Shown here: piece by piece, positions 1-6,219 of the stretch
Layout of the letters: the number at the start of each line of letters is the position of its first letter
Position numbering within the stretch: the first letter of the stretch is position 1
Source of the DNA: an uncultured Candidatus Peregrinibacteria bacterium
GTDB taxonomy: Bacteria > Patescibacteriota > Gracilibacteria > Peribacterales > Peribacteraceae
Reading direction: 5' to 3'
Length of the DNA: 10,936 nt
NCBI GenBank assembly: GCA_903822115.1
Contig: CAIJNU010000059.1
Span: 1 to 10,936, forward strand
Notes under the pieces: model-generated
Databases searched by the model: none
The model's input: only the letters and a program-made list of their open reading frames with translations
What the model was told of the DNA's origin: nothing
Position numbers and translations under genes: made by a program

Positions 1-2
1 CG

Positions 3-1115
3 ATCTTTCGCACGGCGTTCGGCGCTCTCCCCGACGCCGAGAACGGCTCCATCGTCGAGGTGCATTCCGCGGGGGGAGAATTCCTCTGTTATGCGACGTT
101 CAACCGCCGCGCCTACATCTGCGCGCGGGCCATCGCCTTCGAGCAGGGAGATCCGCTCGCGCTCCTGCGGCGGGAGATGAAGCGAGCGGTGGATCTGCGT
201 CGCCAATTCTTCGAACTCAATTCCACAAACGCAGTGCGACTCATCAACGCCGAGGGTGACGCGGTGCCGGGATTGATCGTCGATCGGTACGGAGACGTCC
301 TCGTCGTCCAACTCACGACGCTCGGCATGGATCGTCTGCGTCCATGGGTGGTGAAGACGCTGACGGAGCTCTGCGGCGCTTCCCTCATCTTCGAAAAATC
401 CTCCGGCCCCGGCCGCAAGAAGGAAGGCCTCGAGAATCGGGAGGGGTGGTTGCTCGGGAAGGGGCCCGACACGATCGAGGTGGAGGAGCACGGCGTGAAG
501 TACCTGATTTCATTGAAGGGAAGCCAGAAAACAGGTCTCTTCCTCGACCAGCGCGAGATGCGATCGCTCGTGGCCTCGCTCTCTCCGGGACGCACCGTCC
601 TCGACTGTTGCAGTTATGTCGGGGGGTTCGCGCTCTCGGCGCTCAGCGGGGGCGCGGCGGCGGCCGACGCCGTGGATTACGACAGCGACGCGCTCGCGCA
701 GGCGAAGGACAACATGGCGCGAAACGACTTCTCCTCCGATCGCTTCGCGACCTACGATCAGGACATCTTCGATTTCCTGCGCGCCCCCAAGCTCCCGCGC
801 GAGTACGACTTCATCGTCCTCGATCCCCCCGCCTTCGCCAAGCGTTCGAGCGACATCGACCCCGCCAAGCGCGCTTACACGGATCTCAACCGCATGGCGA
901 TGCAGCATCTTCCGCCGGGCAGTCTCCTCCTCACCTGCTCATGCAGCTTCCAAGTGGACGCGCAACTCTTCCAGACCATCGTCTTCCACGCCGCGCGGCA
1001 GGCGAATCGCTCCGTGCGCATCCTCCAGCGCCACCGCCTCTCCTTCGATCATCCGATCAATATCTACCATCCCGAAGTGGACTATCTCAAGAGCCTGCTG
1101 CTGTGGGTGGAATGA
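3..1115 (+). CDS. RlmI-type class I SAM-dependent 23S rRNA (cytosine-C5) methyltransferase, 5'-truncated by the window
   Basis: Likely transfers a methyl group from S-adenosylmethionine to C5 of a cytosine in 23S rRNA (RlmI/YccW-type family, usually about 390-400 aa). The frame is open to the left edge, and codons from position 3 read IFRTAFGALPDAENG, which fits the N-terminal PUA domain. The GTG at 60 is therefore probably internal and the true start lies outside. Numbering residues from that GTG: PGLIVDRYGD at about 70-79 and KTGLFLDQRE at 157-166 are family signatures, LDCCSYVGGF at 181-190 is the SAM-binding loop, DPPAF at 255-259 is motif IV, and TCSCSF at 302-307 carries the catalytic cysteine. 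The C-terminus is complete (TGA at 1113-1115). The family is clear; whether the target is exactly the RlmI site cannot be told from sequence. The next gene follows on the same strand after about 95 bp. Confidence 0.93.
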   Translation: MFRTAFGALPDAENGSIVEVHSAGGEFLCYATFNRRAYICARAIAFEQGDPLALLRREMKRAVDLRRQFFELNSTNAVRLINAEGDAVPGLIVDRYGDVLVVQLTTLGMDRLRPWVVKTLTELCGASLIFEKSSGPGRKKEGLENREGWLLGKGPDTIEVEEHGVKYLISLKGSQKTGLFLDQREMRSLVASLSPGRTVLDCCSYVGGFALSALSGGAAAADAVDYDSDALAQAKDNMARNDFSSDRFATYDQDIFDFLRAPKLPREYDFIVLDPPAFAKRSSDIDPAKRAYTDLNRMAMQHLPPGSLLLTCSCSFQVDAQLFQTIVFHAARQANRSVRILQRHRLSFDHPINIYHPEVDYLKSLLLWVE

Positions 1116-1209
1116 TTGAAAGAATCATGATGGAGAGAATTGCTTTGCGGTGATCGCAATTGCATTTTGTCGGAGACAAGCAATACTGGAAGACGCTTCC
1201 TCCCTGCCT

Positions 1210-1665
1210 ATGGACTGGGTGACCCGCACTCTGTGGATCGCGATAGCGGTGTTCTGTCTCCTCAATGTCGTCAGTCTCATCCGCGTCTCTTTCTCGCGCG
1301 AACTCACGAAGCGCCAGAAACTGCTCTTCGCCTCCATCGTTTTGGTGCCGAGCCTCCTGCTCCTCTACGAGAGCGTTCTGGGACTGCTCCTTCCCGACAC
1401 ACTCCAAACCATCATCACCGAAGGCATCCCCCGCCCCGCTCTTCTGACGATCGGCCTCTCTCTGCTCCTCTTCGTCGGCCTCCCGCTGGCGCTGTGCTCC
1501 CGAGAGTACGCGGCACTCGCGGAGATCCTCAACTTCCACAAGCGACGGTGGAACATCCTCTGGTGGAAGAAACCGGAACCCAAACCCTGGGGATACCTCT
1601 TCGTCGGCATCGTCGTCACCCTCATCGCGCTCGATATCGTGCTGGAGTCGCTTCTGACATCGTGA
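1210..1665 (+). CDS. Hypothetical four-helix integral membrane protein
   Basis: I do not recognise this family. The 151-residue product has four hydrophobic segments at about 7-25, 38-57, 75-97 and 128-146. Two basic connecting loops (SRELTKRQK and FHKRRWNILWWKKPEPKPW) suggest, by the positive-inside rule, that both face the cytoplasm. I chose the ATG at 1210 because the first helix starts right after it. An in-frame GTG at 1150 would add 20 residues with no hydrophobic or family character. Neither start has a convincing Shine-Dalgarno sequence. It follows the methyltransferase on the same strand and is closed 15 bp after its stop by a strong terminator, so it may be co-transcribed or have its own weak promoter in the 95-bp gap. 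No catalytic motif is visible. A role in the envelope is all that can be said. Confidence 0.75.
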   Translation: MDWVTRTLWIAIAVFCLLNVVSLIRVSFSRELTKRQKLLFASIVLVPSLLLLYESVLGLLLPDTLQTIITEGIPRPALLTIGLSLLLFVGLPLALCSREYAALAEILNFHKRRWNILWWKKPEPKPWGYLFVGIVVTLIALDIVLESLLTS

Positions 1666-1680
1666 AGATTCGTCGAAAGA

Positions 1681-1700
1681 CCCCGTGGCGTACCACGGGG
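1681..1700. terminator. Bidirectional intrinsic terminator between convergent genes
   Basis: A perfect 8-bp GC-rich stem (CCCCGTGG / CCACGGGG) with a 4-nt loop is followed on the + strand by CCTTTCTTT and on the - strand by TCTTTCG. It lies between the stop of the four-helix membrane protein (1665) and the stop of the convergent isomerase-like gene (1732), so it probably serves both. Confidence 0.88.
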
Positions 1701-1731
1701 CCTTTCTTTGGCTGCATGCTGCGATTGATGC

Positions 1732-3018
1732 TTATTCGGGGGCCTTTGTGGCCATTTGGTCCGTGAAGTGACCTTTCGCGAGGTGCATCGAACCGAGGAT
1801 CCGCTGCAGGAACGCAACACCGCGCACGAGGACATCCCAGACCCGCCAGTGCGGGTCCTCCGCCTCGGCATAACCCGGGATTGGGAGATCACACTCTCCG
1901 TGCCAGAACTCGACGAGGCCAGTGCCGGGAAGCGTGAGCTGCCCCGCATACAGGTTCATGTCCACGATTCCCGGAGAATCCAGGCACCCAAACATCATCC
2001 CACGCAGCCGGTCATCGATCTCGTAACCCAGCATGGGACGACCCGGGATTGTAATCGCCTGCTTGAAGTGGCACAGCGCCACCTTGATCCCCGCCGCCCG
2101 AAGTTTGTCGAGCGCAATGATCCACGATTCGCCATGCCAGAAATGGCTTGGGTCGAAACCGAGACACATATACGGCGACTTACCGCATTCATTCCAAGCT
2201 TGAATGTAGTCGTCGGCGTTGAGCGCCACCGTCCCGAAGTGGATTTCGTGACAGAGACGCAGCTTCAGCTTCTCGACCAGCGGCAAGAGCCGCATCATCA
2301 CGGCGACAAACCGTTTGCGCATCTCCGCGGGCTGCTGCCCGAAGGGCCAGTTGTAGGGCGACTGGTCACCCGGGAGTCCCCAAAACAGATGCAGGGCTTG
2401 AATGCCGAGCCTTGCCGCCCCGATCATCGTCATGGCCATGCGCCATAGCAACAGCTCCTCCAACTTCGCAGGCTGCAACAGACTGTCCGGTTCACCAATA
2501 ATTGCCAGTGCCCGGACGTGGTGGGTTGCAGACAGTAAGTTGTAGGAGGTCATGTGGACGGAAGCGCTCAGCAGGGGGATCCCCGCCGCGGCGAAAACAT
2601 CCTGGACCCACTGAGCATAGGCTTGATCCTCCGCACAGCGCGGTAGATCGATGTGGTTAGCACTGGGTTGCATCACCTGGAAGCCTGCATCACCGGCATC
2701 GATGAGGAGCCGAGGAAGCGGGACGGCGCCGTACTGGGCGGCTTCGCCGCCGAACACATAGGCCGGAGCCCCCTCGGAGGGTTTCCCCAGAAGCAACTGA
2801 GCAGTCGCAATCAGTGTCTGCTGATCGCGAGCCAGCTTCGTGGAATCCACCGTGATGGTGAACGGATCCGGGACCATGACTGAAGGATCACGCGGACTCG
2901 GCAGTTGTGCCGTGAACGCGATACTCGATGTGATATCCCACGGGCGACTGTCCGTTGGGGGTTGCAACAATCCCACTGGGATTGTTCCTTTTTTTCCTAC
3001 TAACGATTCTTGTTGCAT
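1732..3018 (-). CDS. Sugar-phosphate isomerase/epimerase-like TIM-barrel protein (xylose isomerase-like fold)
   Basis: The 428-residue product has the xylose-isomerase-like (AP-endonuclease family 2) barrel used by many sugar and inositol isomerases and epimerases. Candidate metal ligands sit at the ends of successive strands: Glu258 in CHEIHFG, Asp289 and His292 in LGFDPSH, His317 in ALCHFK, and probably Glu375 in WHGECD near the late PGTGLVEF segment. This approximates the Glu-Asp-His-Glu pattern of the family; the fourth ligand is the least certain. At 428 aa it is longer than the usual 260-320 aa, with about 100 extra residues before the first clear barrel strand. The start is uncertain. 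ATG at 3018 gives the longest form. A GTG at 2976 has AGGA nine bases upstream and lies inside a 21-bp palindrome. It is divergent from a Gfo/Idh/MocA dehydrogenase, a common partner in sugar oxidation or epimerisation. The substrate cannot be deduced. Confidence 0.82.
   Translation of the reverse strand: MQQESLVGKKGTIPVGLLQPPTDSRPWDITSSIAFTAQLPSPRDPSVMVPDPFTITVDSTKLARDQQTLIATAQLLLGKPSEGAPAYVFGGEAAQYGAVPLPRLLIDAGDAGFQVMQPSANHIDLPRCAEDQAYAQWVQDVFAAAGIPLLSASVHMTSYNLLSATHHVRALAIIGEPDSLLQPAKLEELLLWRMAMTMIGAARLGIQALHLFWGLPGDQSPYNWPFGQQPAEMRKRFVAVMMRLLPLVEKLKLRLCHEIHFGTVALNADDYIQAWNECGKSPYMCLGFDPSHFWHGESWIIALDKLRAAGIKVALCHFKQAITIPGRPMLGYEIDDRLRGMMFGCLDSPGIVDMNLYAGQLTLPGTGLVEFWHGECDLPIPGYAEAEDPHWRVWDVLVRGVAFLQRILGSMHLAKGHFTDQMATKAPE
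2966..2986. repeat. 21-bp perfect palindrome overlapping the 5' end of the isomerase-like gene, next to a T7 run
   Basis: Half-sites AACAATCCCA (2966-2975) and TGGGATTGTT (2977-2986) are exact reverse complements around one central base. On the + strand it is followed by CCTTTTTTTCC, which looks like a rightward intrinsic terminator, yet no rightward gene ends here. In the leftward mRNA the run becomes GGAAAAAAAGGA, an A-rich Shine-Dalgarno-like sequence just before the hairpin, and the in-frame GTG (2976-2974) sits at the hairpin apex. It could be a start-sequestering hairpin, an operator, or a terminator of antisense transcription. Confidence 0.7.
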
Positions 3019-3101
3019 TTGGTTGTTTCAGTTAATAACACTCAAGCAAACTCCGACGTAAGGCCCCTCAAAATTAGGCCAAACCGTACAGAGCTTCCGA
3101 T

Positions 3102-3124
3102 GTTGCAGAAAACACTTCTGCGAC
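3102..3124. repeat. Short hairpin, 9-bp stem with one G-U pair
   Basis: GTTGCAGAA and TTCTGCGAC flank a 5-nt loop. The six inner base pairs are perfect. It abuts the larger inverted repeat at 3124-3173. Confidence 0.5.
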
Positions 3125-3173
3125 CGACACCGGAACGCTGAACACCAAACAATGCTCAAAGTTCCGGCGTCGG
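3124..3173. repeat. 13-bp inverted repeat with one mismatch and a 24-nt spacer
   Basis: CCGACACCGGAAC (3124-3136) pairs with GTTCCGGCGTCGG (3161-3173) at 12 of 13 positions. The right arm is followed by AAAATTT. It is GC-rich in a locally AT-richer stretch. It could be a binding site or an RNA hairpin in the leader of the leftward gene. Confidence 0.65.
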
Positions 3174-3214
3174 AAAATTTCCAATCAGTATCAATCGCGA
3201 TGCTGCCAAAGAAC

Positions 3215-3239
3215 TCCAAACTCGAAAATCGAATTTGGA
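3215..3239. repeat. 11-bp inverted repeat with one mismatch and a 3-nt loop
   Basis: TCCAAACTCGA (3215-3225) and TCGAATTTGGA (3229-3239) match at 10 of 11 positions around AAA. No T-run follows on either strand, so it is not an obvious terminator. Confidence 0.6.
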
Positions 3240-3327
3240 ACAGTATGTTGTCTTATTTTCTTTACATGGGCAAGGGCGATTTCTGGGACTCAAAACACGG
3301 AATATGCGCTAGGGAATGAGCAAAGCA

Positions 3328-3355
3328 TTGACTCGGTAAGTAAACTTGGCACAAT
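3328..3355 (+). promoter_or_regulatory. Candidate sigma70-type promoter for the Gfo/Idh/MocA dehydrogenase gene
   Basis: TTGACT (3328-3333, 5/6 to consensus), a 16-bp spacer and CACAAT (3350-3355, 4/6). The predicted transcription start near 3362 coincides with the first base of the hairpin at 3362-3386 and would give a leader of about 194 nt before the ATG at 3556. Confidence 0.45.
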
Positions 3356-3361
3356 GCCTCT

Positions 3362-3499
3362 CCGATCTTCTCTCGGAGAAGATTGGAAGCTCTTTCACAA
3401 CAATGGATTCTCTCTGACATCGGTCCCCGCGCACTGCGAGTGCTCGGAGCTCCGATGTCAGTTAAGACGAACCCTCGTCTTATTCCCGTACGAACGGGA
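3362..3499 (+). ncRNA. Candidate structured 5' leader of the dehydrogenase gene (four consecutive hairpins)
   Basis: Four hairpins are packed into 138 bases. First, 3362-3386: 10-bp stem with one G-U, loop CTCGG. Second, 3414-3461: perfect 10-bp stem CTGACATCGG / CCGATGTCAG enclosing an inner GCACT-GCG-AGTGC hairpin. Third, 3463-3482: perfect 8-bp stem TAAGACGA / TCGTCTTA, loop ACCC. Fourth, 3484-3499: 6-bp stem TCCCGT / ACGGGA, loop ACGA. The last three are separated by single bases. A competing stem TCTCCGA / TCGGAGA (3359-3365/3373-3379) overlaps the first. No T-run follows the final stem, so classical attenuation is not evident. It matches no riboswitch class that I recognise. Confidence 0.45.
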
Positions 3500-3555
3500 C
3501 GATATCGGAACCAAACGACAACCGGACATCAAGTCCACAACCAAATACGAAGCAA

Positions 3556-4785
3556 ATGTATCCGAACCAAGCAACACACGTGGTCCCGAACCGTTTCCCA
3601 ACGATCATCGTTGGAATGGGCGCAACCGCGTTCATCAGCAACAGCGCATGGGTCCCAAACCTTCGCGCAAGCAATCACTTCGACATCGTCGGAGCCGTCA
3701 CTAATCCCAAGATCTCCGATGATCGGGCATGGGTCGCAGCCAATGCGCACCTTCCCCAGCAATGGGTGCTCGGTGATCCCGAAGTCTTGATCAAGCGGGC
3801 TTTGGAGACCTACGGTCCCGATAACTTGCTGGTGTGCGTCACGACGCCAACTCCGCTCCATGCCGATCAAATTTGTTTGGCACTGGAACTGGGAGTGCAG
3901 AACATCGCCTCCGACAAGCCGTTGGTCACGGAGCTTGCTGAATTGCGGAAGATCCAAAGCGCAATGATGCCAGGCACCGACGTGTGGATCAGTTTCAACC
4001 ACCGATACAACGGGCCAATATTCCACCTGAGGGAGATGGTCGCGCGGGATCCGGGCAAAGTCGCAAGCATTCAAGCAGGCTTCCTGCAGGAATGGCTCTA
4101 TGGCGATCCGCACTGCCCGCAAGGCGACTGGCGCATCCTGCACCGACTCTGTGGCATGCTCGATATCGGCAGCCATGCGGCCGATCTCGCGTCTTTCATT
4201 GCCGGATGCAACATTGTCTCCGTCATGAATGGCATCGTGCAATCGGTGGGACCATTCGCCATTGAGCGCGGATTCAGCGACTGCGGCAGCGCGGAATTTG
4301 AGTTCGCCAATGGCATCACCGGGTCGGCAAGATATCACCAGTCCCTCAAAGGACATGCCGACGACATCTGGGTGGTGGTCACAATGAAAGACGGAACCAA
4401 GCACATGTGGCGCATGGCCTTTGGACCGGAGACGGTCTATGTCTCCAACGGCAACAAGGCAGACATGGATACGATCAGCGACTGGACGCCGAATCTGCGC
4501 GGCCATGCTTCGATCTTCAGTCCCGTGGTGAATGCCATCTTCAGCAGCACCCCGGGCGGCCACATCCAGGGCTGGCCGGACTACTGGCGTGGACTCTTCA
4601 CCGGCATCGCCGGCAAGATGCTCCGCAAGCAGAATCATCCGGTCGTACCGTTCCTTACGCAGGCCATGCAGGTGCCGGTTCCGGGCATCGAAGACGCAGG
4701 GATCAACATCGCTGGGTACGTAGCAGCTCATGACCGCAGCGCCCTAGAAGGCGGCGCCGAAGTCAAGATCGCCAACGTGCTCTGA
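3556..4785 (+). CDS. Gfo/Idh/MocA family NAD(P)-dependent oxidoreductase
   Basis: Family members oxidise or reduce a hydroxyl/keto group on a sugar, inositol or sugar nucleotide with NAD(P). The 409-residue product has an N-terminal Rossmann fold with TIIVGMGATA at 16-25 (family G-x-G-x-x-A), TTPTPLHAD at 96-104 and DKP at 120-122, the counterpart of the family's EKP with its conserved lysine. In the second domain, FNHRYNG at 147-153 is followed by LDIGSHAAD at 202-210, where Asp203 and His207 match the catalytic D-x-G-x-H pattern. The length is typical of larger members. The ATG at 3556 has no Shine-Dalgarno; a GTG at 3580 would still keep the Rossmann strand. It is divergent from the isomerase-like gene, with which it may act on one substrate, and is followed by a terminator. 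The substrate is not deducible, and no transporter or kinase for a catabolic pathway lies nearby. Confidence 0.88.
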   Translation: MYPNQATHVVPNRFPTIIVGMGATAFISNSAWVPNLRASNHFDIVGAVTNPKISDDRAWVAANAHLPQQWVLGDPEVLIKRALETYGPDNLLVCVTTPTPLHADQICLALELGVQNIASDKPLVTELAELRKIQSAMMPGTDVWISFNHRYNGPIFHLREMVARDPGKVASIQAGFLQEWLYGDPHCPQGDWRILHRLCGMLDIGSHAADLASFIAGCNIVSVMNGIVQSVGPFAIERGFSDCGSAEFEFANGITGSARYHQSLKGHADDIWVVVTMKDGTKHMWRMAFGPETVYVSNGNKADMDTISDWTPNLRGHASIFSPVVNAIFSSTPGGHIQGWPDYWRGLFTGIAGKMLRKQNHPVVPFLTQAMQVPVPGIEDAGINIAGYVAAHDRSALEGGAEVKIANVL

Positions 4786-4808
4786 GAATTCATCGAAGTG
4801 AAAGAGAT

Positions 4809-4834
4809 CCCCCGAACCGGCGACGGCTCGGGGG
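4809..4834. terminator. Bidirectional intrinsic terminator between convergent genes
   Basis: Stem CCCCCGA / TCGGGGG with an inner CCG-GCGA-CGG stem, followed by GTTTC on the + strand and ATCTCTTTC on the - strand. It lies 23 bp after the dehydrogenase stop and 19 bp before the stop of the convergent small gene. Confidence 0.82.
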
Positions 4835-4853
4835 GTTTCGATGTGCTTTCCGA

Positions 4854-5255
4854 TCACGCCGCCATCGCCATCTCCCCGCTCTGCGCACCCTGCAGCTGCC
4901 GCTGCATTCTCCCCCGGATTTCCATCGCTTTCCCCTGCAAGAAAGCATCGAGTTCCTTCGGATCTAATACTTCTCCTGTCTGGAGCTGAATGATTGCTTG
5001 CTTCGTATCCATCGGTGCAACACCGAGTGCCGCTCCTCCCGTCTCTTCATCCTGCAGTACATTCTGGAGACTTGCGCGGACATCGCCGCGCCCTTCCTTC
5101 TGAGCTGCTTCAATGCGCAGACTCAAGCGCTTCGTTTCGAGTGCGCTCAGGAGTTCCTTGAGATTCGTCGGCTCCACGCCGATTTCTTCTCTCTCCAGTG
5201 CTTCGATAATGGTGCGAGTGGTTTCCATGCCCGCATTCAACAGCATGAGCTCCAT
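4854..5255 (-). CDS. Hypothetical small acidic, mostly helical protein
   Basis: I do not recognise this family. From the ATG at 5255 it is 133 residues, predicted soluble and largely helical, with charged stretches such as EALEREEIG and LETKRLSLRIEAAQKEGR and no signal peptide or membrane segment. The frame is open to a TTG at 5312, but the 19 extra residues use a different codon mix and include an isolated Cys-x-x-Cys, so I prefer 5255. Another ATG at 5246 is preceded by GGAG only 3 bp away. It lies about 90 bp downstream of the Lys-Lys-Pro repeat gene on the same strand and may share its transcript. Its 3' end faces the dehydrogenase across a terminator. No function can be assigned. Confidence 0.6.
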   Translation of the reverse strand: MELMLLNAGMETTRTIIEALEREEIGVEPTNLKELLSALETKRLSLRIEAAQKEGRGDVRASLQNVLQDEETGGAALGVAPMDTKQAIIQLQTGEVLDPKELDAFLQGKAMEIRGRMQRQLQGAQSGEMAMAA

Positions 5256-5345
5256 GCAAACAACGCATGAAGACGGAGAAGTTGGCAACAATCGATTTTT
5301 GCTCTTCATCAAAACAAATAGTCGATGTCATGGAAATCAAATCTC

Positions 5346-5603
5346 TCAGTTCGTAACCGGCTTTACCTGTGCCTTCATCGAAGTGCCGGACTTACGGTGC
5401 GCCGTCGGCTTCTTTTCAACGGGCTTCTTCGTAACAGGCTTCTTGGCAGCAGGCTTCTTGGTCGGGGTCGCCTTCTTCACCGTCGTGCTCGTCGTCTTCG
5501 AGGGACTCATGAAGGAAACGCCGTTCTTCGAGAACGCGAGTGCGAGACCGATGCCGAGCAACACGATGATCACGGCGAGGACGACCTTTGCGGACTTGGA
5601 CAT
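5346..5603 (-). CDS. Small membrane-anchored protein with Lys-Lys-Pro repeat tail
   Basis: The 85-residue product has one N-terminal transmembrane segment (about 6-24, VVLAVIIVLLGIGLALAF) followed by a low-complexity, strongly basic tail. From about 43 to 70 the tail repeats a five-residue unit: KKPAA, KKPVT, KKPVE, KKPTA. At DNA level this is an imperfect 15-bp tandem repeat around GGCTTCTT on the + strand. Such tails resemble histone H1-like or cell-wall-spanning lysine/proline linkers. With only three basic residues ahead of the helix and many after it, the tail could face the cytoplasm and contact nucleic acid, or be outside and contact anionic wall polymers; sequence does not decide. There is no Shine-Dalgarno: the ATG is preceded by CTCCCCCCACTTCT. 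A -10 like TATACT lies about 38 bp upstream. Confidence 0.72.
   Translation of the reverse strand: MSKSAKVVLAVIIVLLGIGLALAFSKNGVSFMSPSKTTSTTVKKATPTKKPAAKKPVTKKPVEKKPTAHRKSGTSMKAQVKPVTN
5399..5475 (-). repeat. Imperfect 15-bp tandem repeat encoding the KKPxx pentapeptides
   Basis: On the + strand the core GGCTTCTT recurs every 15 bp, in frame, with variable bases between copies. It encodes four to five KKP units of the small membrane protein. The period is a multiple of three, so copy-number changes would keep the frame. Confidence 0.65.
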
Positions 5604-5641
5604 AGAAGTGGGGGGAGAATGCTTCGAAGAAGCGACACCGC

Positions 5642-5647
5642 AGTATA
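5642..5647 (-). promoter_or_regulatory. Candidate -10 element for the KKP-repeat protein gene
   Basis: Read on the - strand, TATACT (5/6 to TATAAT) in the context TGCTTATACT lies 38 bp before the ATG at 5603. No good -35 sits 16-18 bp upstream, so it may rely on the TG upstream of the hexamer or on an activator. Confidence 0.35.
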
Positions 5648-5840
5648 AGCAGCGAGTTGCGGGAAGAAAAATGAAAGCAGTTGTGGAGCGCGGTAATTAG
5701 TACATGATCATCGCCAGCCTTTCGGTTATGGAGCGGGCATGATGTCAACGTTCCTTCACGAACACAACAGACATAAGTGACTTACGAAAGTAAAGCGAAC
5801 ACGGCTGGTGCTCCGTCGTGCGCTGTTCTACCATCGGGTC

Positions 5841-6209
5841 ATGCCTACCGCCACCCGCTCCGCCACCTCCAACCCGACTTACCGCATCATCGAGAAACTC
5901 TCGAAGCGATGGACGCTCCTCATCCTGCATTCCTTCACGCAGAAACGCTTCCTGCGCTTCTCAGACATTCTGGAAATGCTCCCGCAGATCAACTCGCGCA
6001 TCCTCTCGCAACGGCTCTCGGAGCTCGAGAAGGAAGGACTCATTACGCGCACCGTCAGCGGTCACAAACCCATCACCATCATGTACGCCATCACACAGAA
6101 GGGATTGGATCTTCGCCGCGTGTTCGACAGCTTCGCAGTGTGGGGACGCAAGTGGGGCAAGAAACAGGAGACGAAGGGCGCGTTCTTCCGCACGCTCATC
6201 GGCGCCTGA
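5841..6209 (+). CDS. HxlR family winged-helix transcriptional regulator (cysteine-free)
   Basis: DNA-binding regulator, probably acting as a dimer. The 122-residue length fits the family. The signature is clear: KLSKRWTLLILHSF at about 20-33 corresponds to the typical GGKWTLLIL segment, RFSDILEMLPQINSRILSQRL at about 38-58 contains the recognition helix, and LEKEGLITR plus TIMYAITQKG form the wing. It contains no cysteine, while redox-sensing relatives such as YodB and HypR use an N-terminal one, so it probably senses a ligand rather than thiol oxidation. I chose the ATG at 5841 because family similarity begins shortly after it; a GTG at 5808 is in frame. TACCAT ends 6 bp before the ATG, which might mean a leaderless transcript. 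Its stop is 10 bp from the stop of the convergent reductase operon, so it may regulate that operon, but no shared operator is seen. Confidence 0.87.
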   Translation: MPTATRSATSNPTYRIIEKLSKRWTLLILHSFTQKRFLRFSDILEMLPQINSRILSQRLSELEKEGLITRTVSGHKPITIMYAITQKGLDLRRVFDSFAVWGRKWGKKQETKGAFFRTLIGA

Positions 6210-6219
6210 TCGAAGGAGT

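Larger units (their letters stand above)
3019..3555. other. 537-bp divergent intergenic region, rich in inverted repeats
   Basis: No open frame here looks like a real gene. The region holds at least seven inverted repeats: 3102-3124, 3124-3173, 3215-3239, 3362-3386, 3414-3461, 3463-3482 and 3484-3499. A candidate rightward promoter lies at 3328-3355. Hairpins from 3362 to 3499 would fall in the leader of the dehydrogenase gene; those from 3102 to 3239 lie on the side of the isomerase-like gene. A possible leftward -10 (TATTAA on the - strand, 3036-3031) lacks a good -35. The last 50 bases before the ATG at 3556 are A/C-rich and look unstructured. Confidence 0.75.

Noticed and set aside
1112..1128. 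Inverted repeat ATGATT-GAAAG-AATCAT after the methyltransferase stop
   Set aside because: AT-rich 6-bp stem without a T-run; too weak to call a terminator.
3028..3219. A 63-codon - strand frame upstream of the isomerase-like gene
   Set aside because: Cysteine-rich, no family character, and spans the inverted repeats at 3102-3173; probably chance.
3598..3614. Near-perfect palindrome CCAACGAT-C-ATCGTTGG
   Set aside because: It lies inside the dehydrogenase coding region and encodes the conserved first Rossmann strand (PTIIVG), so coding constraint may explain it; not listed as a separate element.
3354..3704. A + strand open frame (116 codons) starting just after the candidate promoter
   Set aside because: It overlaps the dehydrogenase by about 150 bp in another frame, shows no recognisable domain, and coincides with the hairpin series; the dehydrogenase frame has clear family motifs.
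3529..4731. A - strand frame of 400 codons opposite the dehydrogenase
   Set aside because: Shadow frame; the + frame carries the Rossmann, DKP and DIGSH motifs.
5399..5475. CRISPR-like periodicity
   Set aside because: The 15-bp period is in-frame coding repeat of Lys-Lys-Pro units, with no spacers of CRISPR size.
5771..5800. Possible HxlR operator TTAC-GAAA-GTAA upstream of the HxlR gene
   Set aside because: Only four perfect base pairs per arm and no second copy near the reductase operon promoter; could be chance.
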